Program-made: the position numbers and the translations under genes
DNA from: Phorcus lineatus
Lineage: Eukaryota > Mollusca > Gastropoda > Trochida > Trochidae
Assembly (NCBI GenBank): GCA_921293015.1
Contig: OV121085.1
Coordinates: 20,845,911 to 20,909,910, forward strand
Direction: 5' to 3'
DNA: 64,000 bases
The notes under the pieces: generated by a model
Database searches by the model: none
The model's input: the letters and a program-made list of their open reading frames with translations, nothing else
What the model was told of the DNA's origin: nothing
Part shown: positions 23,153 through 35,292 of the stretch, piece after piece
Position numbering within the stretch: the first letter of the stretch is position 1
Layout: each line of letters starts with the position of its first letter

Positions 23153-26100
23153 TCATGTTATATTTTTGTAATATTCAAAGCCTGTTCCCTTCTTGATTCT
23201 GGTCTCAAGATGTAACTGTTTTTCTGAGGCCATCTCACAGCGATGTAGTTTCCTTGGACTGGGACTGAGCTGATAGTTGAAAGATCCACACCGAGGATGT
23301 TTAGCACAGAAGATAGCACACTCCACGACACTGTGCACCTGTGGAGGGAGACCAAAGAATAATTTATGGTATCAAATCAATTATTTTAATCAGTTCTAGA
23401 GTTTGATAAATCTTCAAACACTGTTCATAGCAACGTTTATCTTTCGGTAAATGAACTTACTTAATATGAACGTTAACCTTTTTAACGATCACGATAAACC
23501 GCTAGTCATACATACATACATACATACATACATACATACAAACAATATACAAAACTATTGGATCATAGCAGTAGCTGTCTGATTCATATCATATTCACTA
23601 TATTTTCGTAATAATTCACAGGACACATTCTATATTTACAGTATATGTATATCCCATAGTCCATTCATTTATACTTATCATATTGAAAACACATGTCAAA
23701 TATTTTTACTTAGATGTTGAGATAATTCAATAACAGACTCGTGGCAAAATAAAATTGATATTGTTTGGTGATAAAATATTATAACAGCTGTAAGGCTTAC
23801 ATTTGTTATTGAATTTTATACACTATAATATACTGTTTAATGTTTTAGAGCCTTTGGCTCTGTAGCTCATCAGGCTATATATAGTGTATTCTATAAATGG
23901 CCACAGGATCACCATATGAGCTGACGCATGAACATCCATTCATTGTAATCGTCATCAGCTTAGGACTCTGTACACAAAGTTTCCGCTTTCTAGGTCTCTT
24001 GCTTCTGGAGAAGACGATGAAAATAGGTTATTAGGGCGTGGCCCCTATGACCCTTAGTGGGAGTCACTGAGTCACCAAATCTATAAATTTGAATCTCCAC
24101 TAGCTAAGGAGTCTGTTCAAAATGTTTCTAGGCCTTTTGCTTTTGGAGAAAAAGAAGAAAATAGGTTTTTAAGGTCCCTGTGGCCCTTTTTACGGACTAC
24201 CAAATCTATTAATTAGAATTCCAATCAGCTAAATAGTCTGTACACACAGCTTCGGCTTTCCAAGATCTTATGTTTTTAAAGAAGCTGAAAATAGGTTTTG
24301 AGGGTGTGGCCCCTGTGAACCTTATTAGGCTTAGTTAAGAAATATATAAATAAGAAACCTCATATTAGTCTAGGGATTTATACACATAGATTTCCTGAGT
24401 AAATGGTTCTTGAGAAGATGAAATAGTTCAAAGTTTACAGACGGATGGATGGCAGACATGCCAAGCCATAAGTCCATGGTGTCTTTCAGACCAATATGAG
24501 CTAAAAAAATTGTATATTCCAATCACATGTACACATACAACTTATCAAACTACTACCAGCCCAAAGAATTTTTTTTCTGGTGAAGAAAAGTTCCCAAAAA
24601 TTCATTTGACATATTGACGCATGTTAATTCCTATTCATTGTCTGTTATTCGATCAAAAATCTTACTTAATCTGTTTTATTCTCACTATACTGAACCGAGA
24701 GCATGAACATTTTAATTCTAAGCAACAGCCAATATTGTATGATAAAGTAACTACATTGAGGTGTTAAATATTTTAATTCAACAACGTATTCTTCTACATT
24801 TCAATCAGTAAACAACCGTTGGTGGGGAAAAACATGGGGAAATTTGCATAATCAAGGAGCGAGGTTATTGCTGACTTTGTGAGGATTAATTTATCAATGT
24901 CATCAATGGCGGGCCCACAATTATCTAACGCATTGATTTTGATTTTTTGCTGGTGCTAAGATAGTTTACTGTAGGTACCCTTGATGGGCGTTGCATATTT
25001 TAGTACAGAGATCTCTCCGAAAATTGAACTCGGGGTAAAGTTCATATGTCAGAATTCTTTATAACTGGTGTCAATAAATGCTTACAGGTACAACGGGAAT
25101 CTTTTTCCGACAAGTGTCTCTGTTCCAGGTTCTGCACAGACTGCCCACCTGACCAGGTACAACACGATACCTGGCGTTCAGCTCACCTGTCAAGTACAAA
25201 TATTCACTTTTATAGAATGAAAACTGACCCAAGCTCAATTTTACAAAATTAAGATAAGTTGGAAGATAAGTTTGAAGGGATTAGTATTTGCAACTCACTT
25301 TTAATCTTTTCAATTTTTACACAAAATAAAAGCATAACTAATTCAATGTTCTGAAAAACTGCTATGATGTAATTACTGCTGCTGAAAAAAATCTGTTTCA
25401 CATTGAGGTTTTCTTATTTCTACAATTAGATATTATTTGAACACATTTTCGAACACATTTCGGTCAAAATGGACATCATGAGTTAATACTTTTATAAATC
25501 TTTTGTTTGTTTAAGTTTTATAAGATAATCAAGAAATTGAGCTTTTACCCTTTAGACGCCATATACCCCTGTGCTGTAGTAGTACAACGAGTATCGTCTT
25601 TAATATGTGATAGGAAAATGGCTGTTCTTCATCTCTTAAAAATCTTAACTTTGGATGAATGATGCTTGAACAAGTCGATGGCAAGTGAACACCATTTGCC
25701 CTATTTGAAAGTCACTCGATTTGACAGTAATGAAACAACCCTACTTAAAACATATGTGTGAACCTCAACCATCATAATCAATAAACTGGACATTTTCATT
25801 CTGTTTTTCAGACTATTACTTTTGGAAACCTTTTAATGTTATTTGATGTATATTTGAAATGACAGTACACAGTCAGTCGGCTGTGTTTCGAATGTCCATA
25901 TCATAATTGACCCTTTACTAGGCTTTGCTATTTCATTTGAGACATTTATGAAAGTTTCTCTTATAAAGATATAAGTTTTATATAGCTTTACAATTGCACA
26001 TATAAAAATGGTATCGTGATAATTGCAGTAATACAATTTATATATGGGGATAAATGCATCTTCATTAATATTCCCTCGTATAGAAAGAAACTAATCATAA

Positions 26101-26844
26101 TTCCTTCAAACATTGGTATTTCATGTAAGGTGCTGAAAAAAATCATTGATTTATATACATTTTAATCAAGAGATTTCTTATTTCATAAAAAGTGAACATT
26201 AATGTAGCAACTTGTCTCTACCAACTACAACATATTTTCTTGTTCATCTGTTTGAAAACTTCCTTTATGACAAAAATATTGTTTTGTATAATAGTTATTC
26301 AACAAAATAAAACAAATGAAAAAATTCATAATAATCAAATTTTCGCGCGTTTTAAAAGAAAACCTACTTTGACAAAAAGTATGAAATATTTCAAATAAAA
26401 AAATAGGGATGTTGCTATGTTGAGACAAAATTGTAATATGTATCGTTGAACGAACAATGAAAAAGGAGACTAAAACAATTTAAAACAAAGCAATTGGTTG
26501 TTTTAATGACACTTTTAGTTCACAAACGGAGAATATTTTGTCTTTAGTATCATGAAAATAGATTTCACTTTTGAAACACACTTAATACATATTGTGTGAA
26601 TTTTACATATTCTTTCAAGTTTAATAATACATTTGATATATTCAGAATGTTCAAAACGCGAATGGAGCATGGGTAGAATTTAAATAAACAAAAATGTACC
26701 TAAATACATTTTCAGAATATACAAAATATCGAATTCAACGAAAAACATTTTGTAGATTTGTATTAACATAAACGTACCTGAAACTTGCGATAAAAGGAGT
26801 CCAAGCAGACCAAGAACTACGACCAGGATGTTGTCTCTAGCCAT
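23153..26844 (-). CDS. Secreted small PAN/apple-like protein, copy B
   Basis: Three exons join to 117 codons. Exon 1, 26778-26844, ends in GTTTCAG before donor GTACGT (phase 1). Exon 2, 25086-25186, has acceptor TTGACAG and donor GTAAGC. Exon 3, 23153-23338, has acceptor CTCCACAG and ends in TGA. Exon 1 encodes a signal peptide: MARD, then a hydrophobic run ILVVVLGLLGLLLSQVSG. The mature part begins ELNARYRVV and has six cysteines. Exon 3 has C-x3-C-x5-C followed by SFNY and a later LHRCE, the spacing typical of PAN/apple domains, which bind proteins or carbohydrates outside cells. The chain ends KNIT, an N-x-T sequon in the last three residues. Between copies B and C exon 3 differs at 13 of 186 bases (6 amino-acid changing). 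This suggests an expressed, constrained secreted protein. Its ligand is unknown, and a divergent cysteine-rich peptide family is the main alternative. Confidence 0.8.
23507..23540. repeat. (CATA)n microsatellite
   Basis: About eight perfect CATA units within intron 2 of copy B. Confidence 0.9.
23845..24505. mobile_element. Dispersed element with internal sub-repeats (copy 2), in intron 2 of copy B
   Basis: Four diverged sub-repeats start near 23968, 24112, 24236 and 24365 with GTCTGTACACA-like motifs. They are followed by a TTCTAGG/CTTGCTTCTGGAG-like segment, GAAAATAGGTT, GTGGCCC and CACCAAATCTATAA-like segments. The left end has TAGCTCATCAGGC, the inverse of GCCTGATGAGCTA at the end of copy 1 (6125-6870). 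The right end has ACGGATGGATGG and then ATGAGCTAAAA. The corresponding introns of copies A and C lack it. Confidence 0.55.
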
Positions 26845-27056
26845 TTCCAACCTCCAGTGTGCTGATACAACCCTGTACACTTCCTAACAGCTCTCCTGTA
26901 TCCAACATTACAGCGTGAAGCCTGTGAGGAGACTGAACAACTGGAGCAGTCTACCAGAGCATCTGTCTCCCACACATCGATTTGCTCGGTCTCGGATCCA
27001 TACGAGCAGTGAGTTATAGTTGAGGGGCTTGATAACACTCTGCTGTCTCGGAGCAG

Positions 27057-27062
27057 TTATAA
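27057..27062 (-). promoter_or_regulatory. Putative TATA box of copy B
   Basis: On the minus strand GAGATGTCTTATAAC lies about 210 bases before the start codon. The same context, GAGATGTCTTATAC, is kept at 52733-52738 before copy C, although neighbouring bases have diverged. Conservation and position support a core promoter with a leader of roughly 180 bases; the transcription start is not determined. Confidence 0.45.
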
Positions 27063-27069
27063 GACATCT

Positions 27070-28300
27070 CTTATGAGCAAGGAGTGTTCATGTCATCATT
27101 AAGACAATGTTCTATTGTCTCTACCAGTTATTGGGCATCTCAGGATGGTTCAAAGTGATTAATGAGCTTTCTCCATGTTCCTGTTCAGAATGATCTCTAC
27201 TTTACTTTCGATCTTATTAAAGACTTGATAGATGTAGTCTTATAGCTCTATTTATGCTTAAAAAAGGACATTTCATTCAAATGAAACATCTTTGATTATC
27301 AAAGATCTGAGCCGATGAAACTTGGTTAATTAGAAAAAAACATTATGAAAACCAAATGTACTCAAAACAGTGTATACTTAAATAGGTTTCAATAAAATGA
27401 AATATGTGTTCAAAACAGAACAGTTTCAAATTGATCTTATAAGGTAGGAAAAGTAATACTGCAGTTCTAAACAATCGATTCATTAAAGACATTTCATTTC
27501 ATATGGTTTTTCATACTCCGCTTATATCTAATTCAATTCACATACAAAACAGACATTGTATAACAGTTAATGAATTTTCAACTACCTAGTCCTGAAAATT
27601 GTACAAAGAGACTATATGTGCGAATCTATTTATTGCATGAAAACAGGCTAGAGGAGTCGCATGAATCTTCGAGAACATGTATGGTTGGGTAAAAAATAAT
27701 TCAGTTAGAGTTTCCATCTAGTTCTGTAAATCTGTACTTCTCTGTAATGTTATATTGCGTATCTAAGCATCAATCTTATCTTATGACATTTCATTGGGTT
27801 TAAGACTACAGTTTTGCACTTCATTTTTCCTTCTGGTGATAAACGAGATCTTTTCGAAATTTAAATGAGATGTCAACCGGAAAATATATATTTTCTAACA
27901 GTTTGAGGTTAATCCTTGGTTTGTTAACACCAATGCTAAGTGTGCAGATGTGCGTTCCCCACTTGAGGTCCTAAGAATTTCCTCAACTTAAATCTAAATT
28001 TTGTTTTGATTAAATTCAAACACAACCATGAAATATAAAAAAGCCGCTCCAGGCTTTCATCAATTTTTAGTCTGGCGCTTTATCTTTCAAATGATTTTCT
28101 GAAAGTGATCTTTGTCGGCGAATATTAGTGAAGGCGAATGTTAGTGAAACCGGTAGCTTATGACATGCTTCCAAAGGTTACAGACACCCTTGTTTTCAGT
28201 TACCGAGAACCATATCTAAACCCAATTTTTTTATTTCAAATGCTACATTCTGTCATAAAAATCATATGCAAAATTAAATACTGGTGGTCAACATACCTGA
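27070..28300. other. Upstream flank of copy B, no gene seen
   Basis: The first kilobase aligns with 52745-53500 upstream of copy C (shared AAAGATCTGA, GGTTAATTAGA and ACCAAAT-TACTCAAA segments). It may contain regulatory sequence. No conserved coding frame. Confidence 0.45.
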
Positions 28301-31240
28301 AATCACCTTATATGTCGTTTCCACTGGAGATAATCAATGTCTCTTCATTAAATTTGACATTGACATGCATGTTTCCTTTATGCATCTATAATCTTGTCTG
28401 ATGATCTTTATATACACACACTACAGTGAGATTAGTGTCTTTTATATACAACTGAAACATACGTCAATGGAATCAAATTGATGATGGAGTAAATGGATTG
28501 TTAAGGTTGATGCTCCAAAGACACGATGATTGAGCTTCCATTATCATTTCACCTTGAACCTTTGACAGCCACAATAATGGATACTATAACGTTTGTAGAA
28601 TATGATTTGTTTATTGTTTATTTGAAACATACCATTACAAAATGAAAATAGAATTCCTATTTCCAAACAAGTATAGAGGCTTAATGTCTATACTTTGAAA
28701 ATATATTTCCTAACTGATACAATTTGGTAGAACTACAAGCCAGGGAATTGGACAAGTTGCGGTTCTTGATCTTATGTAAACACATATTCAAGACTCATAC
28801 TCATAATCCAAACCATCAGACTCATCTACTGCCAACTTATCTGAGTCTTTGAATGGAAATAAAACTTTATCGTGTCTTTGAACAAAATAGTTGGTTATGA
28901 ATATGTGATATTTCATATATGTGATACTTCAATTATTACTTCACACAAGAAAATAGAATAACACTTGAAATAAAAAAAATTATTGCGGATATCTCTGTGA
29001 AAAATATGCTAGAAAAATAATTTAACGATCACTTCGCAGTCACCCTTAATTCATATATCCTTAATGTATTTCAAGAAACAAAGGCGGGTAAACCAAATCA
29101 ATGTAAACAATCAGAAAAAGTAAAACAGACTTCACAGCTGAAGTGAAATTAGCAAAATAGGATATAATGATATTGCAATGCAATATTCTTGATTGTCCAC
29201 TGCTACCAGATTAATGTTGAATTTCAACCAAAAATGTATCCAGTACGATTTTTCGACTTTGTTACTTTCTAATTTGTATACTGTTATAAATTAGTTAGAG
29301 TACATCAATAAAAACCTCAGTCTTATTCTTTGTTTGCATACATCATACTTCGATATTACTTGTCTTTTTTTCATATGAAGACCGAAGGCACAAAAATACA
29401 TATGCTCAACCGGATCCCTGCTTAGCCTTGTTTGTACGAATGTAACCATTGAAAAAAATCTGATAACTCTAATTCTTTCACTTGTCACTTTCATTGTCAA
29501 CGTGATGGACAGTAAGTGCCTGTAGACACGGGGAAACACAATGTGAATGTGAGTTAATGTAGGGCCAAAGTTCGTATTTGTCAAAGGACTGCCTGGATTA
29601 GGTTCAAGCGGTTATGCCTATGCCGTACAGTGTAAAGTAAAAGTTGAAAGCTACAAAGGCAGACAGTTTTGAAATACATACATTTCATTCTTATTTGGTT
29701 TGAAATGAATATTTTCACAGTGACAAATACCTATATCTGATATACACGATAATTTTGTAAACATTGAAGAGAAAGACTTTTAATTGTACTTTCATTACCA
29801 AAGAAAGGTTGAAAGTCCATAAATTACTTTAATAATAAAATCATAATGTGAGGATGTTATGTATCGTAGTAATGTCTTTCTCTTGCAAATAAAAATTCTT
29901 TTTGTCATTGATGATACTTTTTAATTGATATACTGTTATAGACTAGACAACAATTCAGAATTTAACCTTTTAACATACAATGTACAATAAAGTTTGAAAT
30001 AAAAGTTTAAATGATCATTCACTTTTGATACTCGATTCTAGCTGGGATATCTATATATTTCAGGAATCATTAAAACATCATTAAAACCTTTTTCATTCAA
30101 GTGCACATTATATTTGATATAACAGATACAAAAACGTTATATTTAGGTAGCGATATTTTGGTAATGGTTAAGAAATCTCACAAGTTAATTAACTTGATTG
30201 TACATTGCAAAGTTGCTACGTCAACATACGTGCAGATTCAAATGCTCCCTGTCTAATCTCAAGCCTTGTTTTTGTTCTGGTGCATCAACTATTAGACACA
30301 CCTGGCTTTTTAAAAATGTGTTTATGTCTCACTGTTATTGTTTCACATGCAAATAATACACCCAATTCTATTGATTTAGCACTAAGCCGATTGAGAAATG
30401 TCCTTTTTCGTGTATCGTTGGTAATTCAATAAGTTATCTTTTGGATTTGTTTGGTCGGTTTGCTCAATTTACAAATAAAAAATAATCATTTAAAAAGTTT
30501 TTGTTATATCAAACTCTGATAATGAACCTTTGAAACATCTAATTACTTTTATTTTGAGAATCAACAATGAGAAGCGAGAGATACCTTTAAGTATGAAATA
30601 ATGGATTATTTGATTGATAGACACAAAAGGAGATAGATGTTAGAGAAACGCTTTTGATCAAATGATTGAGACTGTATAAATGTATATGAGTCATCTTAAA
30701 AACCAAACATGTACTGTATATTGTACTCAATGTTGTAGATTGTACATAAAGCAACGATGAAGTTTTTATTAGCAAACACTAACCAATGGTAACCATCTCA
30801 ACAATTATCCAGTTAACCTCATCAGGATTCTTCCAGGAAGGTTGTTTTCTTCTTTACATTAATTTATTTCCAACAAATTCCTTATAAACGCCCTGATTTC
30901 ATGCAAATTATAAAAGGATCTATCGGTGGTCGAAATCTCTGTTAGGGTAAAATGAACAAACACGGTACACCCATAGACTATCTAACAATATGAGATAAAA
31001 TCAGAACATGATTAGTTGATAGAATAAAGTATAGGCTGAGGAAAACACTGAGATGATTTCATGAACATGGTGTACCCAGTAGAAACTGATCATTCGAGTT
31101 GATCAGTAACCAACATGTTTATATGTAGTACACAATTATCCCTCACAAGATTAAAGATGGACACTCTTCACGGATTTCCGTTACTTCCGTTGCAAGTTGC
31201 CATGACAGACCACCTTTCAGGGGATCAGTGAAAGCACGTT
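28300..31240. repeat. Inverted duplication, arm 1
   Basis: Reverse-complement matches run in consistent order to 55860-60980. Pairs are 28355-28380 with 60912-60940; 28430-28540 with 60780-60885; 29470-29545 with 59990-60060; 30205-30290 with 59290-59355; 30560-30590 with 58868-58900; 31176-31240 with 55861-55925. No conserved gene is evident; frames such as 28138-28401 and 29291-29584 are not kept in the partner. Confidence 0.65.
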
Positions 31241-32126
31241 TGTTAAAGCAGATGAAAGTTAAAGATGAAGAGTATTATCTGAATGCTTACCCAAATAAAT
31301 GGACAGGTGAAGAGACATCGTATTGGCGCCGTTTGACTCATTCTTTCAAAATTGAACCCAGGAAATGAATAGGTGTATGGTTGTATTTTGTGACGGCATT
31401 TCGAAGCAGTGAATCTTAAAGGCAATACAACAGCTGATCTCATCAATATAGATTGACTGGTATTGCCAAGATTAATTCCAATATATCTCTTCAAACCTTT
31501 GAAAACTTGAACGATGTTTTATTGAAGTTTTTATTAGGTCTGTTGACAAATAAATCCATAAGGTGTCTGTTATTTAGCTGTATTATAATGTTTTGTATAG
31601 AGCAAATAAACTCGCGTTGTATTTTTAAATGAAATTAAGTCGTTTTTTCTAAAATAGGAAAAAAGTAACCATTGATTTTAAGATCTGTATTTACAAGATC
31701 ATTCTAAAAACCTTTAAAGGCACTGCAGCACGTTTTGAAGAAAATTAATTTCTTCAAATTATCTCCATTAGATTGGATTTATGCAATGTATATTTTCCTC
31801 ACATTGATCTAATTACTAAACCACATTATCCAAAGTCGAAGAAATACATGTGTCGCATACAGTGAAAATTGTATGTGATGGAAAGTGATTCGCTTATAGC
31901 TTTACCAAAAAGTATGTGTTCCTTACAGAACTCTTTCTGTTCTTGCACTTGGCAGCAATTGTTTTTCTTGTTATGTGATCACTTTTTGTCCAACGATGGC
32001 ATACAACAGTGCCTTTACTATCACAGATACCGGTTGAGGAAAATATACGGTTTAATCAAAAGAATCGGCCGAGATGATGAAGACATGATGATGTCACTGA
32101 CAATATAATGATTAGTAAAAAGAGGT
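31241..32126. other. Intergenic, no gene seen
   Basis: AT-rich with short unsupported frames. A TTTAAAGGCACTGCAGCACG motif at about 31712 recalls the end of the TTAA-bounded element at 17415, but no matching second end was found. Confidence 0.4.
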
Positions 32127-32404
32127 TTCTTGTAAGAGGTGGGGTGAGGTGATTTGGGGGTTAACGGCGCTTTCACTTATGTTCTGCTAGTAATGTTTCC
32201 CGCAACACTATTGTGGCTATGCCGTGAAAGCTGCTACAATCATCTGGAGCTAGCGAATAATGGGAGGTAATGCACTGAAATTTAGTATAGCCTTAAAAGG
32301 CCTTACACCAAAACCTTATTGCAGGTAGAACAGTTTTTCACTGCAGACAAAGTTGCTGAGTAGGATTCGAACCCCGGACCTCTTGATCCGAGTTCTTGTA
32401 AGAG
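32127..32404 (-). mobile_element. tRNA-derived SINE with 12-bp target-site duplication
   Basis: TTCTTGTAAGAG occurs at 32127-32138 and again at 32393-32404, directly flanking an element of about 254 bp. Read on the minus strand the head carries CGGATCAAGAGGTCC and a perfect B-box (GGTTCGAATCC). Then come TTGTCTGCAG and AACTGTTCTAC, a variable middle, and a tail with GTTAACCCCCAAATCACC. The promoter-proximal tRNA part (A-box) is missing, so the copy is 5' truncated. The identical duplication suggests a relatively young insertion. Confidence 0.75.
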
Positions 32405-35204
32405 ATAGATATCGATGGTGGATATTTCTTATCCACATATGAATGTTTCTTGCTAAACCTGACCAAATCATAGAAAGGGTTTTGGCTTTGTTGACGGTAT
32501 AACTATTCGATGCAGATATATTTTTAGAATTATTACAGTTCAGAAAACTGGGGATTTGAGTTTCCTGTTTTACTTACAATAACAGATTCAACATTTGTTT
32601 TATCGAACGTTAACATGTATAAAACAGCTATTCATATTAAGCATAAAAGACAATTACCAATTTATTCAATTGATAAATATATTTTGTATCGATTTCAATT
32701 AAATCTTATGTTAATCTAAGTTAGCAAAATTGAATTTAAAAAATTCATAATTCACAAAATCAACCTATGATATGACCATGTTTACGTACAACTGTTTCGA
32801 GGACTTTTTCTGTAATGGTTTTTTTAAAAAAAAAAGGTTGATAACCCACACGTCTTGTCAACGCAATACAACGATTTTAGGCAGTTCAGACAGAGTATTA
32901 GATTAGAAATGTCCTAGTGAGATGTTTTCATAACATCACATTCCAAAGTAGGGCATTTGGTACAAACCAGTGAAATCACATAAGTTTCCAACCATATAAT
33001 TTCTCAAGCCCTGTAACGCTCTAGATTTACTGCTTTGCCCTTGGGTCATTGTCAGGACACACTGATTTCTTTCATTAGATTCTCTATAATTGTCCTAGCT
33101 TCACTGATAAACAAGTTAGAGAGAGTCCCAACCTAAGTTAATCAATGTGAAGGATGGTCTAGGATGCTTCCACTCCATTCACATTGATGTCCTCTTTACG
33201 CTTCTCTATTATAAGTGTTGAGCTATAAACATCATCTATAAATGTATTTTGTTTGCTTATTTACAAGTATACAATGTACATAATTTTTACTTTTCACCTG
33301 GCTGTTTTGTAAAATTTAAATTCAAAGAGGAAACCCTTTATATTGAACAAATATTCTCATCTTCAAAGGAACAATTCTAACATGAAACTTTGACTTTTGT
33401 TGTTCAAATATGGCGAAAATGGAATCTGTTGACAGTTTGGAAGAACTAGTGTAAAGAAGTTTCTTTTAACCGATGAGCATGTTGTTGCAGAAACCCTTAA
33501 CTATTGATCTAATGACATTGTTAAGAATAACACGAGCATGTAGCCTTCATTAAAAGCACTGTCACGCGTCCTATTTAGATTCGAATTCCTGACTAAGGTT
33601 AATTTATTTTGTAAATTTTAAAGAAAATACACCTGAGTATATGAACCAATTTGAGAAAATAGTCCCTTTTTTATAATATTTTTACTACTTGACTCAATAC
33701 CTGATCTTAGCATTGAAAACATTTGGGAACTACTTTGAACTCCTCATTTAATAAAATTGAGGAGCGCACGTTAAACGTTTAACAATGTGGCTGTTGCTTT
33801 TGAGCTGGAAATGAACTTAACTCATTGACCATTTCGCTACCTCCCGCAGTAGAAAGGGTCTATTCACCAGTGAAGGATAAACGTTTGTAAAATCAAGGGT
33901 TTGCAACTATAAGCATATTCGTCAGTGAAGGTACTTCACATGATCACATGATCATTATATATACCCGGTTGAAGTAAAATTTATGTACAAAAGAGTGAAT
34001 GAAAAGAAATGCTCTTGTACTTCTTTACGTGTTTTACGTGATAAACATTATTCAAACAAACCTGACAGATAACAACATATGTGTCTACAGATTAAAAAAA
34101 GTCAAATCATTTATCACTGTATTCCTTGAAACTCTTATTAGTTTCTCACGATTAATACGAGTATACCTTCATTCCATAAGACACTTTAGTACGATACACA
34201 CTTAAGGTTGACATCGCATAGACAACCAATCCGTGTAGATTTTCACATAATATAGAAACCTCTCAGGGTCCATGTACTTTCCGCCCCTTCATCATCTTTT
34301 CCTGAAGTAAAGGTGAACAAAACCAATGTACATACACAGTCAAATGGTCCTTCCAACACCTTCTAGAACCAAGAGCTGGCATAGTCCTAATTAGAGCTCT
34401 CTGGTTTTCTCTGGTTCATTATTCTCTTTGATGTGACTAACACCTTTGTAGGGACATCAATAAAAACTACAGGAGGAAGCATCTACTTCTCGGGACATCT
34501 TGTAGATTGCACCCTTTTGAGTGATACATGTGATCCACCTTTGCTAATTTGTTATTTGTTATTCATACACAGTGTTACATGTAAATTTATAATAGGAAAA
34601 TGTCCACAGTCAAACCAGCAAAATACAATAAATAATTGAATGTACAATGTAATCAATCATTAACAAAAAGTGTAAAGTTACAATATATACTAATAGGTAA
34701 AACAATATCAAACAAGAATATTAGTGAGCACGGCTCAGTCATACTCTACTTACGCTTCAGATACAAATATTGCATTAGATAAAAATGCGTCCAAAGGGCA
34801 ATGACAATTATTTATATAAAAGTTTAATCTAACGTTAAAGCAAACTGTATCTAGTTTTGCGGTGGTAATTATAAATGGTTTCTTGATTGAGTCATGCTTT
34901 TAGTTTTGTTTCGTCGAAAACAATATAGAAATGGAGGTTTAGTCAGTACAAGCACACTCGAGGATCATATATTGCAATTGGCTAATAGTCAAAGGTAAAT
35001 TCTTAAATAATGGAAACTGTTCATTTATTATTCAATTCAGGGACAGAAGAATACGAAAGGTGAATATGCATTAGATATTAAATGTGTCAAGCTATCTTTC
35101 ATTTCAACATTAAAAATTCGAGCAAAGCTAAATGTGACAGAAACATTATCTTCCATATTGGAATATTTGCATAGATAATGCAAATCAGGGATTGACACAT
35201 AGCT
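32405..35204. other. Intergenic, no gene seen
   Basis: AT-rich sequence. One small hairpin (ATCAATGTGAA at 33141-33151 with TTCACATTGAT at 33178-33188) was noted. No domain-bearing frame or splice-flanked exon. Confidence 0.5.
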
Positions 35205-35292
35205 TTCTCCCTGCAATAATACTAGCAGCCGCGATATAAGTGAACTATTGTTGAAAGTGGCGTTAAACCCCAAATCACCTCACCTCACCTGA
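35205..35292 (-). mobile_element. SINE 3'-tail fragment
   Basis: The reverse complement reads AGGTGAGGTGAGGTGATTTG, then GGGTTTAACGCCACTTTC and a GCTAGTATTATTGCAGG end. This matches the tail region of the SINE at 32139-32392 (GAGGTGATTTGGGGGTTAACG). Head absent. Confidence 0.55.

Larger units (their letters stand above)
12925..28300. repeat. Segmental duplication unit B
   Basis: A series of blocks occurs in the same order and orientation here and in unit C. Examples (B then C) are 12950/35975, 15260-15570/36170-36500, 15905/36963, 16880-17080/38090-38310, 18760-18900/38610-38770, 20640-20810/45005-45170, 22100-23150/47770-48826, and the three-exon gene. The offset shifts where one unit carries an insertion the other lacks (about 2.1 kb at 13.15 kb in B; LINEs, transposase relic and inverted repeat at 39.5-45.6 kb in C). 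The left boundary is not sharply defined. Confidence 0.65.

Noticed and set aside
25046-25252. A plus-strand frame across exon 2 of copy B
   Set aside because: It is antisense to the spliced exon, whose phases fit exons 1 and 3 exactly.
26817-27038. A cysteine-bearing minus-strand frame directly before and overlapping the copy B start
   Set aside because: It lies in the leader of copy B, begins without ATG, and the matching leader of copy C has in-frame stops (for example GTGTAGGAG).
32339-32392. A tRNA gene
   Set aside because: Only a B-box and part of a tRNA-like head are present, joined to a SINE body with flanking target-site duplication.
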